DNA of 64,000 nt from contig NZ_JACCFH010000002.1 of assembly GCF_013410775.1 (NCBI RefSeq), positions 124,001 to 188,000 on the forward strand, read 5' to 3'. Below, piece after piece: positions 45,396 through 60,035 of the stretch; position 1 is the stretch's first letter; every line of letters begins with the position of its first letter. This stretch comes from Sphaerotilus montanus. GTDB lineage: Bacteria; Pseudomonadota; Gammaproteobacteria; Burkholderiales; Burkholderiaceae_C. The notes under the pieces were generated by a model. The model made no database searches and was not told where the DNA came from. It saw only the letters and a list, made by a program, of their open reading frames with translations. The translations under genes were made by a program, and so were the position numbers.

Positions 45396-46523
45396 TCAGC
45401 CCTTCCTGCGAGCACGAGTGGAGTCCGGAACAACCGGGATCTGTTCCGCCAACTTGACATCAAAGAACCCAATCAGAGAGCGGGTCAGATCGATGATGGC
45501 TTTGGCCGCAGGAGAGTTAGGTTCGCGCTCCAGGATAGGACCGCTCTCGGCATCGCTGTAGAGCGACACCTGACGAGCAAATGAGGCGTACCGAGGAATG
45601 ATGCAAGGATCGATCATCCCAGGGTAGGCTGCACGCAAGATCTCAAGTGACGCTTGGCAAGTCGTCTGACGCGCATCGAATCCGTTGGCAACCAGGTGAA
45701 CTGATGCCTTGAGATCAGGATAGGCACGATTCAGTTCGTGAATGTTGTGGGCCAGCACTTCCATCGCCTTGATGGATTGACCATCCAGCATGACCACAGC
45801 CAGTACACGCTTGGCCGCGTACATCAACGCATTGCTGAGTTGAGAAGACCCCGGGGCAGAGTCAATCACGATCACATCGTAGGCAGACCACAACTCGACA
45901 TAGGCTTTGAACAGCCGCTCGACCACGGCTTCTCGGTTCATCACCGTGGACAACCATGACTCGATGTTGGCCAGCGTGATGTCGCTTGCCAGGAGGTCGA
46001 GCATGCCGTCCGGATAAATCGGGCGAATGATCGTTTCGTCAAAGATGACGGGGTAGCCCTGCTCATGGTCGCGCAGGGCATGGCCGATGTGCCGGATCTT
46101 TTCGGAGGTCCAGTCGATACCGAACATGCTGGTCAACGACGCTTGAGGGTCTGCATCAATCATCAACACTCGGTGGCCCTGCATCGCCATGCAGGATGCA
46201 ATGTTCGCTGCGATGGTTGTCTTGCCAACACCACCTTTGGCCATCCGGCAGTAGATGATCGGCGGCATCAGGTCAATCGGACGCCAAGGCTCCTGCTCGA
46301 TTCCCATCATGCGCAGCCTTGCCTCACGTATCTGCAGCGGGGTGTAGACGTTGTGATACGACCCTTCCCCCTTGGTGGGCGCAGGGAAAAAAGCCCGAAA
46401 AGACTGTGCAGAGCCAGCCCAACGGCTCAACTCCATGGCCAGTTTCAGCTTGATCGCGCCTCGCGGAGGCCCCATACCGGGCTGGGCTATCGCGTCGGAA
46501 AATTCGATGGTGTCATCAGACAT
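45396..46523 (-). CDS. parA: ParA-type partition ATPase
   Basis: A 375-residue ParA of the long (type Ia) class. The first about 100 residues include a DNA-binding segment (YTPLQIREARLRMMGIEQ) for autoregulation. The deviant Walker A is KGGVGKTT (about 115-122) with the signature lysine, Walker A' is VLMIDADPQAS, and Walker B is VIVIDSAPGSS. The ATG at 46523 has AAGGAG nine bases upstream and begins MSDDTIEFSDA. Further upstream in-frame ATGs lie in the promoter. The gene is preceded by a strong promoter containing an inverted repeat, the expected ParA operator. Confidence 0.95.
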   Translation of the reverse strand: MSDDTIEFSDAIAQPGMGPPRGAIKLKLAMELSRWAGSAQSFRAFFPAPTKGEGSYHNVYTPLQIREARLRMMGIEQEPWRPIDLMPPIIYCRMAKGGVGKTTIAANIASCMAMQGHRVLMIDADPQASLTSMFGIDWTSEKIRHIGHALRDHEQGYPVIFDETIIRPIYPDGMLDLLASDITLANIESWLSTVMNREAVVERLFKAYVELWSAYDVIVIDSAPGSSQLSNALMYAAKRVLAVVMLDGQSIKAMEVLAHNIHELNRAYPDLKASVHLVANGFDARQTTCQASLEILRAAYPGMIDPCIIPRYASFARQVSLYSDAESGPILEREPNSPAAKAIIDLTRSLIGFFDVKLAEQIPVVPDSTRARRKG

Positions 46524-46541
46524 GTGTGGCTCCTTGCTTTC

Positions 46542-46572
46542 ATAATACATTTTTTGTTCATTCAGAACAAAA
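46542..46572 (-). promoter_or_regulatory. parA promoter and operator
   Basis: Read on the minus strand, TTGTTC (-35) and TATTAT (-10) are exactly 17 bases apart. A perfect 8-bp inverted repeat (TTTTGTTC / GAACAAAA, five-base gap, 46552-46572) covers the -35 and spacer, a position suited to repression by ParA. The 345 bases from here to the iterons hold no gene. Confidence 0.7.
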
Positions 46573-46917
46573 TCTATTGTATGCATGTGGACCACACATG
46601 AGCATCCGACATCGCATGTCGTGTGGTGCGATGTGAGCCTGATTGATGCACCAACACTTCAGCGAAGTCGATCAGCCGCCTGCCAAAGTGACTTTCAATC
46701 CTCTGGAAGGCATCACTGAAGGCAAAAAAGTGCTCCGCGCGGGCAGCCGTCGGCGGGCGTCGAGCCACCTTCCATGCTCGACCACGCCGACATGGCATCA
46801 CCCGATGACGATCTACAGAATGATTTCCCAGCAGGAAACGTCGTGTGCGAGCACCAAGACAGCGCTGACTCAGGGGAACCATTCACCAACTTCAGAATGA
46901 CTTCGGCATCAAAAAAG

Positions 46918-47037
46918 CTCACATTGCCGGCACTTCAATCCTTCTCACAATCGACCTCAATCCTTCTCACGTTCCACATCAAAACGTCTCACAGTTCACC
47001 TCAAATCCCCTCACAAATGACATCAATATTTCTCACG
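46918..47037 (+). repeat. Iteron array (probable oriV)
   Basis: The core CTCAC recurs at 46944, 46966, 46988, 47010 and 47032 with exact 22-bp spacing, and a further copy at 46918 is offset by 26 bp. Most units continue to a second conserved part, AC(C/A)TCAA. An AT-rich stretch follows immediately (47037-47120). This is the classic arrangement of a Rep_3/RepB-type replication origin. I found no clear DnaA box. Confidence 0.88.
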
Positions 47038-47063
47038 CAAATTAACGCAACTCATTGTTTTTA

Positions 47064-47092
47064 TTGAGTTTTTCAGACAGTTAATGTATTCA
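47064..47092 (+). promoter_or_regulatory. Possible rep promoter
   Basis: TTGAGT and TATTCA are separated by 17 bases, about 90 bases before the rep start. A perfect 8-bp inverted repeat (ACAACAAC / GTTGTTGT) lies downstream at about 47116-47139 in the leader. Confidence 0.45.
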
Positions 47093-47157
47093 ATGGTATT
47101 CAAGTAATTTCAAGAACAACAACAGGAAGCCGTTGTTGTGAGTAGATCTTGAAGTGA

Positions 47158-47183
47158 CTCACAATACCGGATAGCATTGTGAG
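47158..47183. promoter_or_regulatory. rep operator
   Basis: CTCACAAT (47158-47165) and its complement ATTGTGAG (47176-47183) form an inverted repeat ending one base before the rep ATG. The arms equal the iteron core, as expected for an operator bound by Rep dimers to repress its own gene. Confidence 0.7.
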
Positions 47184-47184
47184 C

Positions 47185-48543
47185 ATGGCCAAATCACCAC
47201 TCACAGAAGAGCCCACCATCGTTCGGAAAGCGAACCCGGCCATTGCGATCAGGCCCACGACGGGCAAGCTGACAATCATTTCTCGACGCATTTACAACTT
47301 GTTGCTGTATCACGCACAACAGCAGGGCATCGCCTCAGAGGAGTACAGCCTGCCGCTGGCTTACATCGTCGGGCAGATCAGTTCGAGTGAGAACAACGCG
47401 TCGATCAAGGCACGGCTGAGAGAGATGGCGTCCACGACCATCGAATGGAACTCGAATCCCACTGGCCAACCTGAAGATCAGGAATGGAACATCGCGAGCC
47501 TGCTAGCTGCGAAGATCACGCCAGCCCGTCAAGGCAAGCCGATCACCCTAACTTGGTCGTATGCGCCGGGTGTGCGGCGCCAGTTAGTCGAGCCCAAGCA
47601 GTACACCCGGTTGCTGCTGCAGATCAGCACGCAACTCAGCCTGTACAGCGCTGCCGTTCTGCTGGAGATTGGCTTCCAGTACCTGACATCTCCCGGACAG
47701 CTCACGATGCGAGAGTCCGTGGATTGGTGGGCTGCCGTGCTGAAGGGACAGCCACTGAAGAAGCCCGTGGACTATCGATTTTTCAAGCGTGACACGCTGA
47801 TGCCAGGGCTTCGGGAAGTCAATGAGTCCCAGTCCGAGTTCGAGCTGGAGATGCTAGAGCACCGTGTTGGCCGAAAAGTCCTTGATCTGCAGTTCCGAAT
47901 TCACCGCAAAAAGCCTTCTTCGAGTTCAAAGACCCGAAGCAACTCGACGCTGGATGGTATGGCACCAGAAGCTGTGCCAGAGCCCGTAAATCTCGAATTG
48001 TTCGAGACACTCATCGGGATGGGGCTGCGTGATGTCGACGCTGACGCACTGCTCGATTCCGAAGACCATGATCGAATTCAGAAGGCTGTCCAGTACACGA
48101 AAGCGCGTCAGGGTAAGGTCGACTCCCCGGCAGCCTACCTGCGCACAGCGATCAAGCACGGGTATGCGGACGCGGACGCACAGCGCGATGAAGAAAAGCC
48201 CGACGCTGCAGTCGATTCTGGACAGATATCCGAGATCTCAACAGCCGCTCGGCTTGTCGCCGATCAGATGGCCCAGGAGGCCCTGCGGCGCGAATACGAG
48301 CGCAGCCTGATCGCCAAGGCCCGGCAGGAGTACGGCGCCCTGCCGGACGAGGCTCAAGCAGACCTTCGCAGCCAGTTCGGCAGGCTGCTCAGCACGGCGC
48401 GAGATCAACAGTCCTGGGAGCGGATAGGCATCACCTCGCCGCCCCTGTCCGCACGGTTCTTCGGCTGGATCGCTCACCAGGGTGATCGATGGAACATCAA
48501 CGAAGAGCAGCTCCGCCTATGGGCAGAGCAGAAGACAACCTGA
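47185..48543 (+). CDS. Replication initiator, Rep_3/RepB family
   Basis: About 452 residues. The N-terminal winged-helix region (LTIISRRIYNLLLYHAQQQG, YSLPLAYIVGQI) and the second region (LYSAAVLLEIGFQYLTSPGQLTMRESVDWWAAVLKG) match iteron-binding initiators of the Rep_3 type. The C-terminal 170 residues are acidic and helical, and longer than in small Rep proteins. The start is ATG at 47185, or GTG at 47179 within the operator. An iteron array and self-operator lie directly upstream. It should bind the iterons and open the AT-rich DNA for host replication proteins. Confidence 0.9.
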   Translation: MAKSPLTEEPTIVRKANPAIAIRPTTGKLTIISRRIYNLLLYHAQQQGIASEEYSLPLAYIVGQISSSENNASIKARLREMASTTIEWNSNPTGQPEDQEWNIASLLAAKITPARQGKPITLTWSYAPGVRRQLVEPKQYTRLLLQISTQLSLYSAAVLLEIGFQYLTSPGQLTMRESVDWWAAVLKGQPLKKPVDYRFFKRDTLMPGLREVNESQSEFELEMLEHRVGRKVLDLQFRIHRKKPSSSSKTRSNSTLDGMAPEAVPEPVNLELFETLIGMGLRDVDADALLDSEDHDRIQKAVQYTKARQGKVDSPAAYLRTAIKHGYADADAQRDEEKPDAAVDSGQISEISTAARLVADQMAQEALRREYERSLIAKARQEYGALPDEAQADLRSQFGRLLSTARDQQSWERIGITSPPLSARFFGWIAHQGDRWNINEEQLRLWAEQKTT

Positions 48544-48664
48544 GTGCAAGACACCGTCCCAGAACCTCACAGAACCTCTCCGCCCTGATCTGGTTCCAGT
48601 AGTTTCACGCGTGTGGCCCGCGCGTTGGCGAACAGGTAGCCGTGGTGGGCCTGCGCTGCCCCTA

Positions 48665-49889
48665 GTGTCGCGTCACACCTCGATTGACGGATAAGGCCGC
48701 CGAAGCTTGACCCGAGCCGTCTCGGTGGTGAACTGCCAGTCGATCCTGGCGTGGCGCTGATCGCGGTGTGCCTGCCAGGCAGCGACCTCGCGGCGCACGG
48801 TCTCGATGTCGCCGATGCGTCGGTTCAAGCACTCCCGCACCATCACGTTGATCTCGATCTCGGCCATGTTGAGCCATCTCCCGTGCTTGGGTGTGTGGAC
48901 GAACTCGAAGCGGTCCCACAGCGCCTTGGCCTCGGCCGGCCGGAATGTCTCGTACAGCGCCGCCGGGGTGTGGGTGTTGAGGTTGTCCATCACCAGCGTG
49001 ATGCGCTCGGCCTCGGGGTAGTGCGCGGCAATGGCCTCGACGAACAACGCCCAGTCGCGCTTGGTCCTGCGCTCGGTGACCTGCGTCATGCGGGTGCCGG
49101 CCAGCGGCTCGCACGCCATGAAGACGTTACAGGTGCCCAGACGCCGGTACTCGTAGTCCTCTCGCCCGGGCTGACCGGGTGCGGCCGCAATCGGCTCGCG
49201 GGTCTGGCCAATGAGCTGGCGCGGTGTCTCGTCCATGCACACCACCGGACGCCGGGTGTCCAGGGGCCGCTTGTACACATCCAGCACCCGCTCCATGCTG
49301 GCCACGAACTCCGCGCTGGCCTCGGGGGCGATCACCCAGCCCACCTTGCGCCACGGCTTGAGTTCGTTTTTTTCAACGCCCGCCGCACCGTCTCGTGCGA
49401 GACGGCCTCTACCAGTTCCAGCTCCACCGCCCGATCGGCCAGCAGCCGCAGCGACCAGCGCGCGTGTCCGCTCGGCGGCACCGAGCAACTCAGCGCGATC
49501 AGGTGCGCCTCCACCTCGCCGTCGATCTTGTGTTCGTACTCCCACTGGCTTGGCACGCCCCTGAGCGCCACCTCCAGCCCGTCCTCCACGAAGCGCCGCT
49601 TGAGCCGGTCGATCTTGCGCGGGCTGACCTGCAGAACCTCGGCGATCTCCTGACTGCTGCGTCTTCGCCCTCGGGCCTGCGACTCGTCGCAGTTCAGCAA
49701 GATCAGCGCGTTGACCATCTTGGCCGCCGCGTGCGTGCCCTTGGCCACCAGCGCCTGCAGTTGTTCGGCCTCTTCGGCGCTCAGTGTCACGGTGTACTTT
49801 TCCATCCCTCCATTCTTGTCGCCTTCCATGGTCATGCCAGTGCGCCTTCGCCAACGGCGATCACCGTCAAGTCAGCCGTGACACGACAC
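48665..49889 (-). mobile_element. IS630-family insertion sequence (1,225 bp)
   Basis: The terminal repeats GTGTCGCGTCAC and (complement) GTGTCGTGTCAC lie just inside TA dinucleotides at 48663-48664 and 49890-49891, the TA target duplication typical of IS630. The element carries one transposase in two overlapping frames. It inserted about 120 bases downstream of rep. Confidence 0.85.
48673..49835 (-). CDS. IS630-family transposase, two frames joined by -1 frameshift
   Basis: The first frame (49835 to 49332) encodes a helix-turn-helix region (RRRSSQEIAEVLQVSPRKIDRLKRRF, GHARWSLRLLADRAV). The second, to 48673, encodes the DDE domain (VVCMDETPRQLIGQ, ITLVMDNLNTHTP, FVHTPKHGRWLNMAEIEI). The frames overlap at a run of seven A residues in the mRNA (49367-49373), after which reading moves to -1 (from LKKT to EKNELKPW). 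Such A runs allow programmed slippage in IS630 elements, so the gene is probably functional as a fusion and not broken. The exact start (49835 or 49805) is uncertain. Confidence 0.8.
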
Positions 49890-49891
49890 TA

Positions 49892-50255
49892 GTGTCTGCA
49901 CCAAGCACGCCAGTAGGTCCGTAAGCTCCCCTGTCAAGCAGACAGTTGATTTATAGAGACCGCCAGAAGGCGGCCGGGAGGCGCAAGACAGGCAGGAGCG
50001 CGGTGTCCCGAACGGCTCGTCGGGATCGAAGTCCGGCATGGACCCGGCGCGAAGCTGATCACGCCAAGCCTGCTGAACCCGGGGCCGTAGAGCTGCCAGA
50101 GGGCCTCGCGCAGTATCTGCAGGCACTCGAAGACGGCCAGGGCCTGCTTGGGCGACCAGTGGGCTGTCCAGGACTTCGGGCCAGTGGGCCAGCAGGTCGT
50201 ACAGGCGCAGCTCGTCAGCCTGGGTGCGCAGTCCGGTGGGATCGTACTCACTCAT
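49892..50255 (-). pseudogene. istB-like N-terminal remnant
   Basis: The ATG at 50255 overlaps the stop of the istA remnant as ATGA, the usual istA/istB coupling. The first residues MSEYDPTGLRTQADELRLYDLLAHWPEV resemble the start of IS21 helper ATPases. After LDSPLVAQ the homology is lost and other frames look equally coding (ALAVFECLQILREALWQLYG). No Walker motif is present. A degraded remnant, cut on the other side by the IS630 element. Confidence 0.35.
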
Positions 50256-50960
50256 GGGGACGCTCCGGGGAATCTTGAAATGCCGTTGACAGCCTGCGCC
50301 GCGGCGGCGTCGCGCTGCGCGCGGGCCTGACGCTTGTGGGCGACCAGCACCTTGACGTGGCTGTCCTGCTCGATCTGCTCGGCCCGGCTCCAGCTTCGCG
50401 GGTGACGGGCAACCTCGGTGGTACCGTCGAGGATACGCACCGTGTGCTCGTCGGCCAGCACCGCCAGCGCGCGACGCACCAGCGTGTGCGGCCCCGAGTA
50501 GTCGTTGAGGTCGAAGTGCACGTAGGGCGTCTTGCCCACCGTGACAGCCAGGCGCTCGCTCAGGACCCACGGATGCACCGGCAGGTCCAAGCAGCACCTC
50601 CCGCTCGGCCTTGAAGGCTTCGCGCACGCTGCGCCGGTGGTCTTCGGGTCAGCGCTGGTCGGCGACTGGACGTGGCTCGTAGCGGTGGTGGGCGGCGAAC
50701 GCCAGCAGCGGCGGGTTGAAGCGGATGGCGTCGCCCTGGCGTTCGAGCACGGCGCTCCTGATGTTGTCGTAGAGCAGCACCTGGGCGACGCCGCCGAAGG
50801 CCTCGAAGGCTTCGACGTGTCCGCGCAGGAAGCTGTCCATGCGGGCGTCCATGAAGAAGCACAGGAATACCTGGCGCGAGTGGCTGAGCTGCACCCGGCA
50901 GCGTGCGCACAGGAACAGTTGGGCCGATGCCGCCACGGGAGGGTTTATCTCCAGTGCCCT
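50252..50960 (-). pseudogene. IS21-family istA transposase remnant
   Basis: One frame gives [20 protein letters not shown], then [15 protein letters not shown] and [20 protein letters not shown], the DDE region of IstA. It stops after [13 protein letters not shown]. Another frame resumes with SVREAFKAERE and then VGKTPYVHFDLNDYSGPHTLVRRALAVLAD, the IstA C-terminal region. The stretch that normally lies between (the catalytic Glu region, beginning near ARGNEKGRVER in intact members) is deleted, and the reading frame shifts twice. Non-functional. From 50961 to about 51360 I see no gene. Confidence 0.75.
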
Positions 50961-51359
50961 GCAGCGCCACACGGGCGTGGCACTACTTGTTGCAGCACGG
51001 TGCAGGGTGCGGCGTGGCTCTGCTCAAGCCGTCAAACTTCAGGGGCCACTGCCGCGCCCACCCTTTTCGGCCTGGGTGCGACCGTTGTAGCGCAACGGCG
51101 GCGGCTCAGCCCTGGGCCCGTCTGCGGACCTCGGCTCTGCAGGCGGCCTGCTCACCCGCACCGCCCGTCTGTCCCCATCGCTCCGAACCGAGTTCACGTC
51201 AACCGTGAGAGCAGGGCCGCGCTGTCGCAGGTCTGTCACGTAAGACCAAAACCCGCCTCCCCACCGAATGCGCGCGTTTTCTGACCGGACCGCCGTTCAC
51301 AGCTGCACGCTCTGCTGTTCACCGTACCCACTGAGGCGTCGACAGTTGGGCGCGCTGGC

Positions 51360-51480
51360 TGAGCAAATTGCGCTTTTGTTGGTGGGGGCTGGTAAGATCG
51401 TTTTCTGTAAGCCAGCATACCCGTACACGCCTTCAGCGTATTCTGGAGCTGACAAAGGGGGCTGCACCCCCCTTGACCCC
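51360..51480. other. Candidate oriT region
   Basis: Upstream of mobC, the minus strand contains CTGGCTTA (51409-51416), the ColE1-type nic consensus as I remember it, flanked by a short GCTGG/CCAGC inverted repeat. A 7-bp hairpin (AAGGGGG / CCCCCTT, 51455-51474) follows 30 bases before the mobC ATG. Position next to a mobilisation operon supports an origin of transfer, but the match is short. Confidence 0.35.
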
Positions 51481-51503
51481 CGCTGTCGCGACCAGGAATT
51501 TTT

Positions 51504-51911
51504 ATGCCCGCTGTGCCCGCCGCCGATCCGCTCATCCCCGTCCCCTGCCGCCTGCCAAAGTCCATGGCGGCCCGGTTTCGGACCGAGGCCGACGAACGTG
51601 GCACGTCTGTCTCTGACGTGCTGCGCTCGTACATCAAGCTTGACGAAGCCAAGCCGCTGGGCACCGTGCGGCCCCGCAAACGGGTGAAGTCGCTCGCTCC
51701 TGTCACTGCTGCCGACCCTGCGCTGCTGCAAGCCCTGCGCCTGATTGGTACCAATGTGAACCAGATCGCGCATGGCTTGCACGCAGTGCGCCTCCTGCCG
51801 GGCAAGCGAGCCGTGGATGCCACTCTGCTGCTGGCCGAGCTGTCTGCGATGCGCGGGCAGCTCGACCGGCTCGCCGTCCAGGCCGACCCCGTGCCCGTGC
51901 CGACGTCCTGA
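51504..51911 (+). CDS. MobC-like mobilisation accessory protein
   Basis: A 135-residue protein. The N-terminal ribbon-helix-helix-like part (VPCRLPKSMAARFRTEADERGTSVSDVLRSYI) should bind DNA. The central LIGTNVNQIAHGLHAVRLL matches the IGxNxNQIA motif of bacterial mobilisation proteins (MobC). It would bind oriT and assist the relaxase. It ends five bases before the relaxase start in the same direction, forming a mobCA-type operon. Confidence 0.82.
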   Translation: MPAVPAADPLIPVPCRLPKSMAARFRTEADERGTSVSDVLRSYIKLDEAKPLGTVRPRKRVKSLAPVTAADPALLQALRLIGTNVNQIAHGLHAVRLLPGKRAVDATLLLAELSAMRGQLDRLAVQADPVPVPTS

Positions 51912-51916
51912 GGCGT

Positions 51917-53464
51917 ATGTCGTCGATCAAGGTCCTCCCCCACGGCATTGGCTCAGGCAGACGGGCCGTGCGGTATCTGCTGCAGGCGCTCGACAGCCGC
52001 GGACAGCCACGCCGCATGATCAAAGTGCTGAAGGGTGACCCGGCGATGACCGCCCGGCTCATCGACAGCCAGCACACGGTTCAGCGCTACACCTCGCTCG
52101 TGGTCGCCTGGCACCCGGAAGACCGACCGACTGAGGCGCAGATGCGCACGTGCCTAGACGAGCTGATCGAGTTGATGTGTGGTGGTCTCGACGCTGACCG
52201 GCTCGACGTCCTGGCTGTCATGCACGACGGACACTTCCACGTCGTCATGCCCCGGGTCGACTTGCTGACGGGCAAGTCCTACAACCCCGCGCCACCAGGC
52301 TGGGAACGGGCATACGGTGCCCTGCGCGATGCTTGGAACTACGAGCACAACTGGGCCCGCCCAGACGATCCTGCGCGCGCCAGGCCGCTGCAGCCGGGCC
52401 GCGTACCGCCCATTGAGCGCGATCCGCGCATCCTGATGACGCGGGCAGTGGAGGACGCACTGCTGGCCGGGGAGATCACCGATCGGGCCGGCGTCGTGCG
52501 CGTGCTCAAGGCGCACGGTGAAATTACGCGCCAGGGGCGTGACTCTGTGTCAGTCACGCTGCCGACCATCGTGGGGCCGGTGCGTCTGAAGGGTCCGATA
52601 TTTGCCCGCGAGCTGGACGCTGACGCAGTGCGTGCAGCCGTCGCCCGCCACCGTGCTGCCGACGCACCGCAGCCCAGTGGGTGCGGTGTGGACGCTGCTA
52701 CTGCACGTGGTCGCGCTCACATGGCCCGCCAGGCACTGGCAGAGGCCGTGAAGCGCCGCCAGGCATACACCGCGACGCGGTACCGCCAGCGGCCAGCGCC
52801 GGAGACGATTCCGGCCTGGTCGGTCGAAGATCCAGATCACTTCGCAGCCCGGCAACGGGCTATGGTCGAGGCACGCCTGGCTACCAGGAAGCCCGTCGCA
52901 GCGCCACCGGCGCCTGCTATGGCCAGTTCGCTCGCCGCGCAACCGGCACCGGTCGACCGGATAGCGCAGATGAAGGTGCGGCTCGCAGAACTGCGCACAG
53001 CCTCGTTGCACGCTGAAGCACGAGCGAGCAGCGCATCGATGACTGAGTCGCTGCTCGGCCATCCGCGCGACGCGCTTGTCGAGCTACGTCGAGCGCTGGG
53101 CAATGCGAAGTGTGAGCGGGAAGGGCTGGAGCGCCAGATCGAAGCACGTAATTGGCTAGCCCGCGTAGCGGCTCGCCTCGCCGACCCTGAGGCCGCGCAG
53201 GTCGCTGAGGTTAGCCGACAGGCGCAGCAGATCGAGCGCGAGATCGTCGAAAAGGAAGCGACTGTGTCCGCAGCAGATCGTGCGCACTCAGAGACGCTGC
53301 AAGCGCAGCAGGAGGCCCGTAAAGCTTCAGCAGCGGTCAAAGCGGCCGAGGCCGAGTTGAAGGCCGCTGAAGCCGCGCAGAGCGACGCACAGCGACGCCA
53401 GGATGCACTTTTGCAGCACCCTACGCACACTGGGGTCCGAGTGTTTAGACCATCACCTATTTGA
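51917..53464 (+). CDS. Relaxase / mobilisation nuclease
   Basis: A 515-residue relaxase. The N-terminal relaxase domain (about 1-170) begins IKVLPHGIGSGRRAVRYLL, has RYTSLVVAWHPED with a candidate catalytic Tyr nearby, and HDGHFHVVMPRVDLLTGKSYNP, which supplies the HxH metal-binding motif. The C-terminal part (about 340-500) is a long Ala/Glu/Lys-rich coiled coil. It would nick oriT and pilot the strand into a recipient through a conjugation system supplied by another plasmid; no type IV secretion genes are in the window. The exact nucleophile tyrosine was not fixed. Confidence 0.85.
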   Translation: MSSIKVLPHGIGSGRRAVRYLLQALDSRGQPRRMIKVLKGDPAMTARLIDSQHTVQRYTSLVVAWHPEDRPTEAQMRTCLDELIELMCGGLDADRLDVLAVMHDGHFHVVMPRVDLLTGKSYNPAPPGWERAYGALRDAWNYEHNWARPDDPARARPLQPGRVPPIERDPRILMTRAVEDALLAGEITDRAGVVRVLKAHGEITRQGRDSVSVTLPTIVGPVRLKGPIFARELDADAVRAAVARHRAADAPQPSGCGVDAATARGRAHMARQALAEAVKRRQAYTATRYRQRPAPETIPAWSVEDPDHFAARQRAMVEARLATRKPVAAPPAPAMASSLAAQPAPVDRIAQMKVRLAELRTASLHAEARASSASMTESLLGHPRDALVELRRALGNAKCEREGLERQIEARNWLARVAARLADPEAAQVAEVSRQAQQIEREIVEKEATVSAADRAHSETLQAQQEARKASAAVKAAEAELKAAEAAQSDAQRRQDALLQHPTHTGVRVFRPSPI

Positions 53465-53595
53465 GGCACGCGCCTAGAAGTGAGCCAGCGCTCTTGCCCC
53501 CCAATGTTGATAGTTGATAGACAGGAACTTCCGGTCGATTTGCTCCGCTCAGATGGAAGCCGGCGTCAACAGTCATTGCTCGGGTGACTTGGTGA

Positions 53596-53820
53596 GTTCT
53601 GCAATTTTGCAGATTTTTGGCAAAATTGCAGAACATCAGCCTCGCTCAGCCGACCTACGGTGCTTGAGACTGTGCAAGTCCGCGGCAATCTCTGCAAAAT
53701 TGCAAATTTTTTGCAATTTTGCAAGGTATGGATTGTGCTTGTCTGATCAAGTAGAGCTTGGAGTTCTGCAATATTGCAGATAATTTGCAAAATCGCGGAT
53801 TTTCTGCAATTTTGCAGAAC
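53596..53820. repeat. Cluster of three long inverted repeats with TTTTGCA core
   Basis: IR1: GTTCTGCAATTTTG (53596-53609) and its exact complement (53621-53634). IR2: TGCAAAATTGCAAA (53693-53706) and its exact complement (53710-53723), loop TTT. IR3: GTTCTGCAATATTGCAGA (53763-53780) and an 18-base complement with one mismatch (53803-53820). After IR1 and IR3 the flanks are also related (AGCCTCGCTCAGCCGACCT and AGCCTTGCCCGGCTGACCT), so part of the cluster arose by duplication. The area is strikingly AT-rich in a GC-rich context and has no credible gene. It may be a protein-binding array, but its function is unknown. Confidence 0.85.
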
Positions 53821-53922
53821 ACGAGCCTTGCCCGGCTGACCTGCGGAGCGTGCCGACGTGAGTCCGTCGTCGACGGCTGCCGTTGACGGGTGGGCGCTGA
53901 TCTTGTTCAGCCCGTGGATCTG

Positions 53923-59256
<5,334 letters not shown>

Positions 59257-60035
59257 GACATGACCGCGCCGTGCGGTGCCTGGGGGTTCAGGCAGAGGGC
59301 GGATTTTTTAGTTTGGTCGTCGAGCGTAATCCAGAATGCCCCTGCGCTCAGGACATGGACGTCAAGGCAAGGTCTGTTGGCACTCGGCGAGGTCTGATCT
59401 GCCCTGGCGCTCTTCGGGGTCAGAGTTCCGGATGCCGGCCGTCGTAGGCACAGCGCGCCAGCGACCGGCCGCAGACCTGGCAACCGGCGGGTCGGTGGAG
59501 CAGGCGGCTCAGCCAGCGCGACAGCCATCCTTGTGTCGCGGGCGTGATCGACGCGAGTGCGCGGTCGTCGCGCAGCGGTGAGGTGCGGGGTGGCGGGTGC
59601 ATGGGGCGCTGGCAGGGACTCTGGCGGGAGTTCTGGTGTTTGGGGGGCAGGATCGGCGCAGGGGTGCCGAGAGTCTGCGTCAGGTTCTGGGTGGTTCTGG
59701 TGGGTTTCGCGCATCGGATGCGCGTTCGGCGTGGGATTTTGGCAGCCTTGGGTGTGCGCGGCGTGTTGTCTGGCCACGGCGATCCCAAGCGAATGGCTGG
59801 TCGCTATCTTCGACGCGATCGATACGGTGACCGCTTCAGACTGGGTGCAGCCGTTCGACCGCATCGACCTGAACGGCGGCTTCCGACCCAATGCAGCCGT
59901 ACATACGGCCAAGGCGCATCCCCGATAGCAGCCGTTGGCTGACCTTTTGGCCAATCTCCACGACGGCGCGAAGCCAGGTGCCGTAGGTAATAGTCACAGG
60001 GCTAAACCGCTCTTGCGGTAGCTGCGCCGCCCTCA
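59257..60035. other. Gap between helicase fusion and Gabija-like operon
   Basis: Several frames are open because of high GC, but none has a convincing start, ribosome site or family. The least unlikely is a minus-strand frame at 59420-59602 ending with Cys-rich GCQVCGRSLARCAYDGRHPEL. A second, 59836-60036, directly follows the broken helicase gene and reads TYGTWLRAVVEIGQKVSQRL. I do not call either a gene. Confidence 0.4.

Noticed and set aside
46918-47060. Possible CRISPR array
   Set aside because: The 22-bp periodic units are contiguous, with only a short conserved core and no equal-length unique spacers; they are iterons beside rep.
53596-53820. Possible CRISPR or tandem terminators
   Set aside because: Only three palindromes of differing loop lengths, no spacers and no T-tract tails with matching upstream genes.
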